Positions 7,797-7,962 of a stretch of DNA of 7,962 bases are shown here, piece after piece. This DNA is from Bacteroidales bacterium. GTDB lineage: Bacteria > Bacteroidota > Bacteroidia > Bacteroidales > JALTDM01. How positions within the stretch are numbered: the stretch's first letter is position 1; each line of letters opens with the position of its first letter. The stretch covers positions 1 to 7,962 of the forward strand of contig JALWKH010000037.1 of NCBI GenBank assembly GCA_026996635.1, given 5' to 3'. The notes under the pieces are model-generated. The model saw only the letters and a program-made list of their open reading frames with translations. It ran no database searches and was not told where the DNA came from. A program made the position numbers and the translations under genes.

Positions 7797-7962
7797 ATGA
7801 ACATATTAATAGAAGAAGACGGAGTTGTTCCATTATTACTATCTGCAATCTCAGTTAATTTCGGATTGGAGAATTTTCTTCTTCTTATAATCATTTTAAT
7901 TTTATTGCTATTTTCGGCTCTAATCTCAGGGTCGGAAGTAGCTTTTTTTTCATTGTCTCCTT
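7797..7962 (+). CDS. gldE: GldE-like CNNM/DUF21 membrane protein, N-terminal fragment (55 aa visible)
   Basis: Only the first 55 codons are present; the gene runs off the window. A short N-terminal stretch (MNILIEEDGVVPLLLSAISV) is followed by a strongly hydrophobic segment, about residues 27-43 (NFLLLIIILILLLFSAL), then ISGSEVAFFSLSP (43-55). The small-residue S-G-S-E motif after the first transmembrane helix is typical of the CNNM/DUF21 transporter domain of hemolysin-like, CorC-like proteins. In Bacteroidota the gene after ssb is commonly gldE, annotated as gliding-associated but also found in non-gliding species, so the name does not prove motility. The TAA directly before the ATG (7794-7796, in frame) fixes the earliest start. 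The 28-bp gap after ssb holds no terminator, so cotranscription is likely. The CBS and CorC-type C-terminal domains expected of the family cannot be seen. Confidence 0.75.
   Translation, partial: MNILIEEDGVVPLLLSAISVNFGLENFLLLIIILILLLFSALISGSEVAFFSLSP

Noticed and set aside
7811..7885. AGAAGAAGA (7811-7819) complementary to TCTTCTTCT (7877-7885) in gldE
   Set aside because: This is low-complexity triplet repetition encoding Glu and Leu runs. The arms are 57 bases apart, so a meaningful hairpin is unlikely.

Overview
This is an ordinary, highly conserved chromosomal segment of an AT-rich member of the Bacteroidota, probably Bacteroidales or a relative. All genes lie on the + strand. The assignment rests on four things: the close match of RpoB and RpoC to Bacteroidota versions (including a Bacteroidota-style lysine-rich insertion in RpoB), a DUF3467 gene directly after rpoC, a gldE-like gene after ssb, and the absence of a GGAGG-type Shine-Dalgarno sequence before every visible start codon. 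I found no mobile element, CRISPR array, tRNA or rRNA.

Layout: positions 1-2421 hold the C-terminal 806 residues of RpoB, entering at the rifampicin-binding cluster. After 19 bp comes complete rpoC (2441-6694, 1,417 aa). Its last 8 bp overlap the start of a DUF3467 gene (6687-7007, 106 aa). A 58-bp gap with a possible Bacteroidota-type promoter precedes an 88-aa helix-turn-helix protein (7066-7332). Seven bp later comes ssb (7340-7768, 142 aa), and after 28 bp a membrane protein that looks like GldE begins (7797) and runs off the window. No gene-free stretch exceeds 60 bp.

Functionally, the first block encodes the two catalytic subunits of RNA polymerase plus a small conserved partner of unknown role. 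The second block joins a small putative DNA-binding protein, the single-stranded-DNA-binding protein, and a CNNM/DUF21-type membrane protein annotated in this phylum as gliding-associated. No clear terminator separates the blocks, so read-through from rpoBC is possible.

I saw no undescribed multi-gene system. The most notable unexplained structure is a set of inverted repeats at the rpoC/DUF3467 junction: a perfect 9-bp repeat in the last codons of rpoC, a perfect 10-bp stem in the first codons of DUF3467 that extends to 17 paired bases around a 13-nt bulge, and a short GC-rich hairpin followed by TTTT near the DUF3467 stop. The small HTH protein next to ssb is the least understood gene here.
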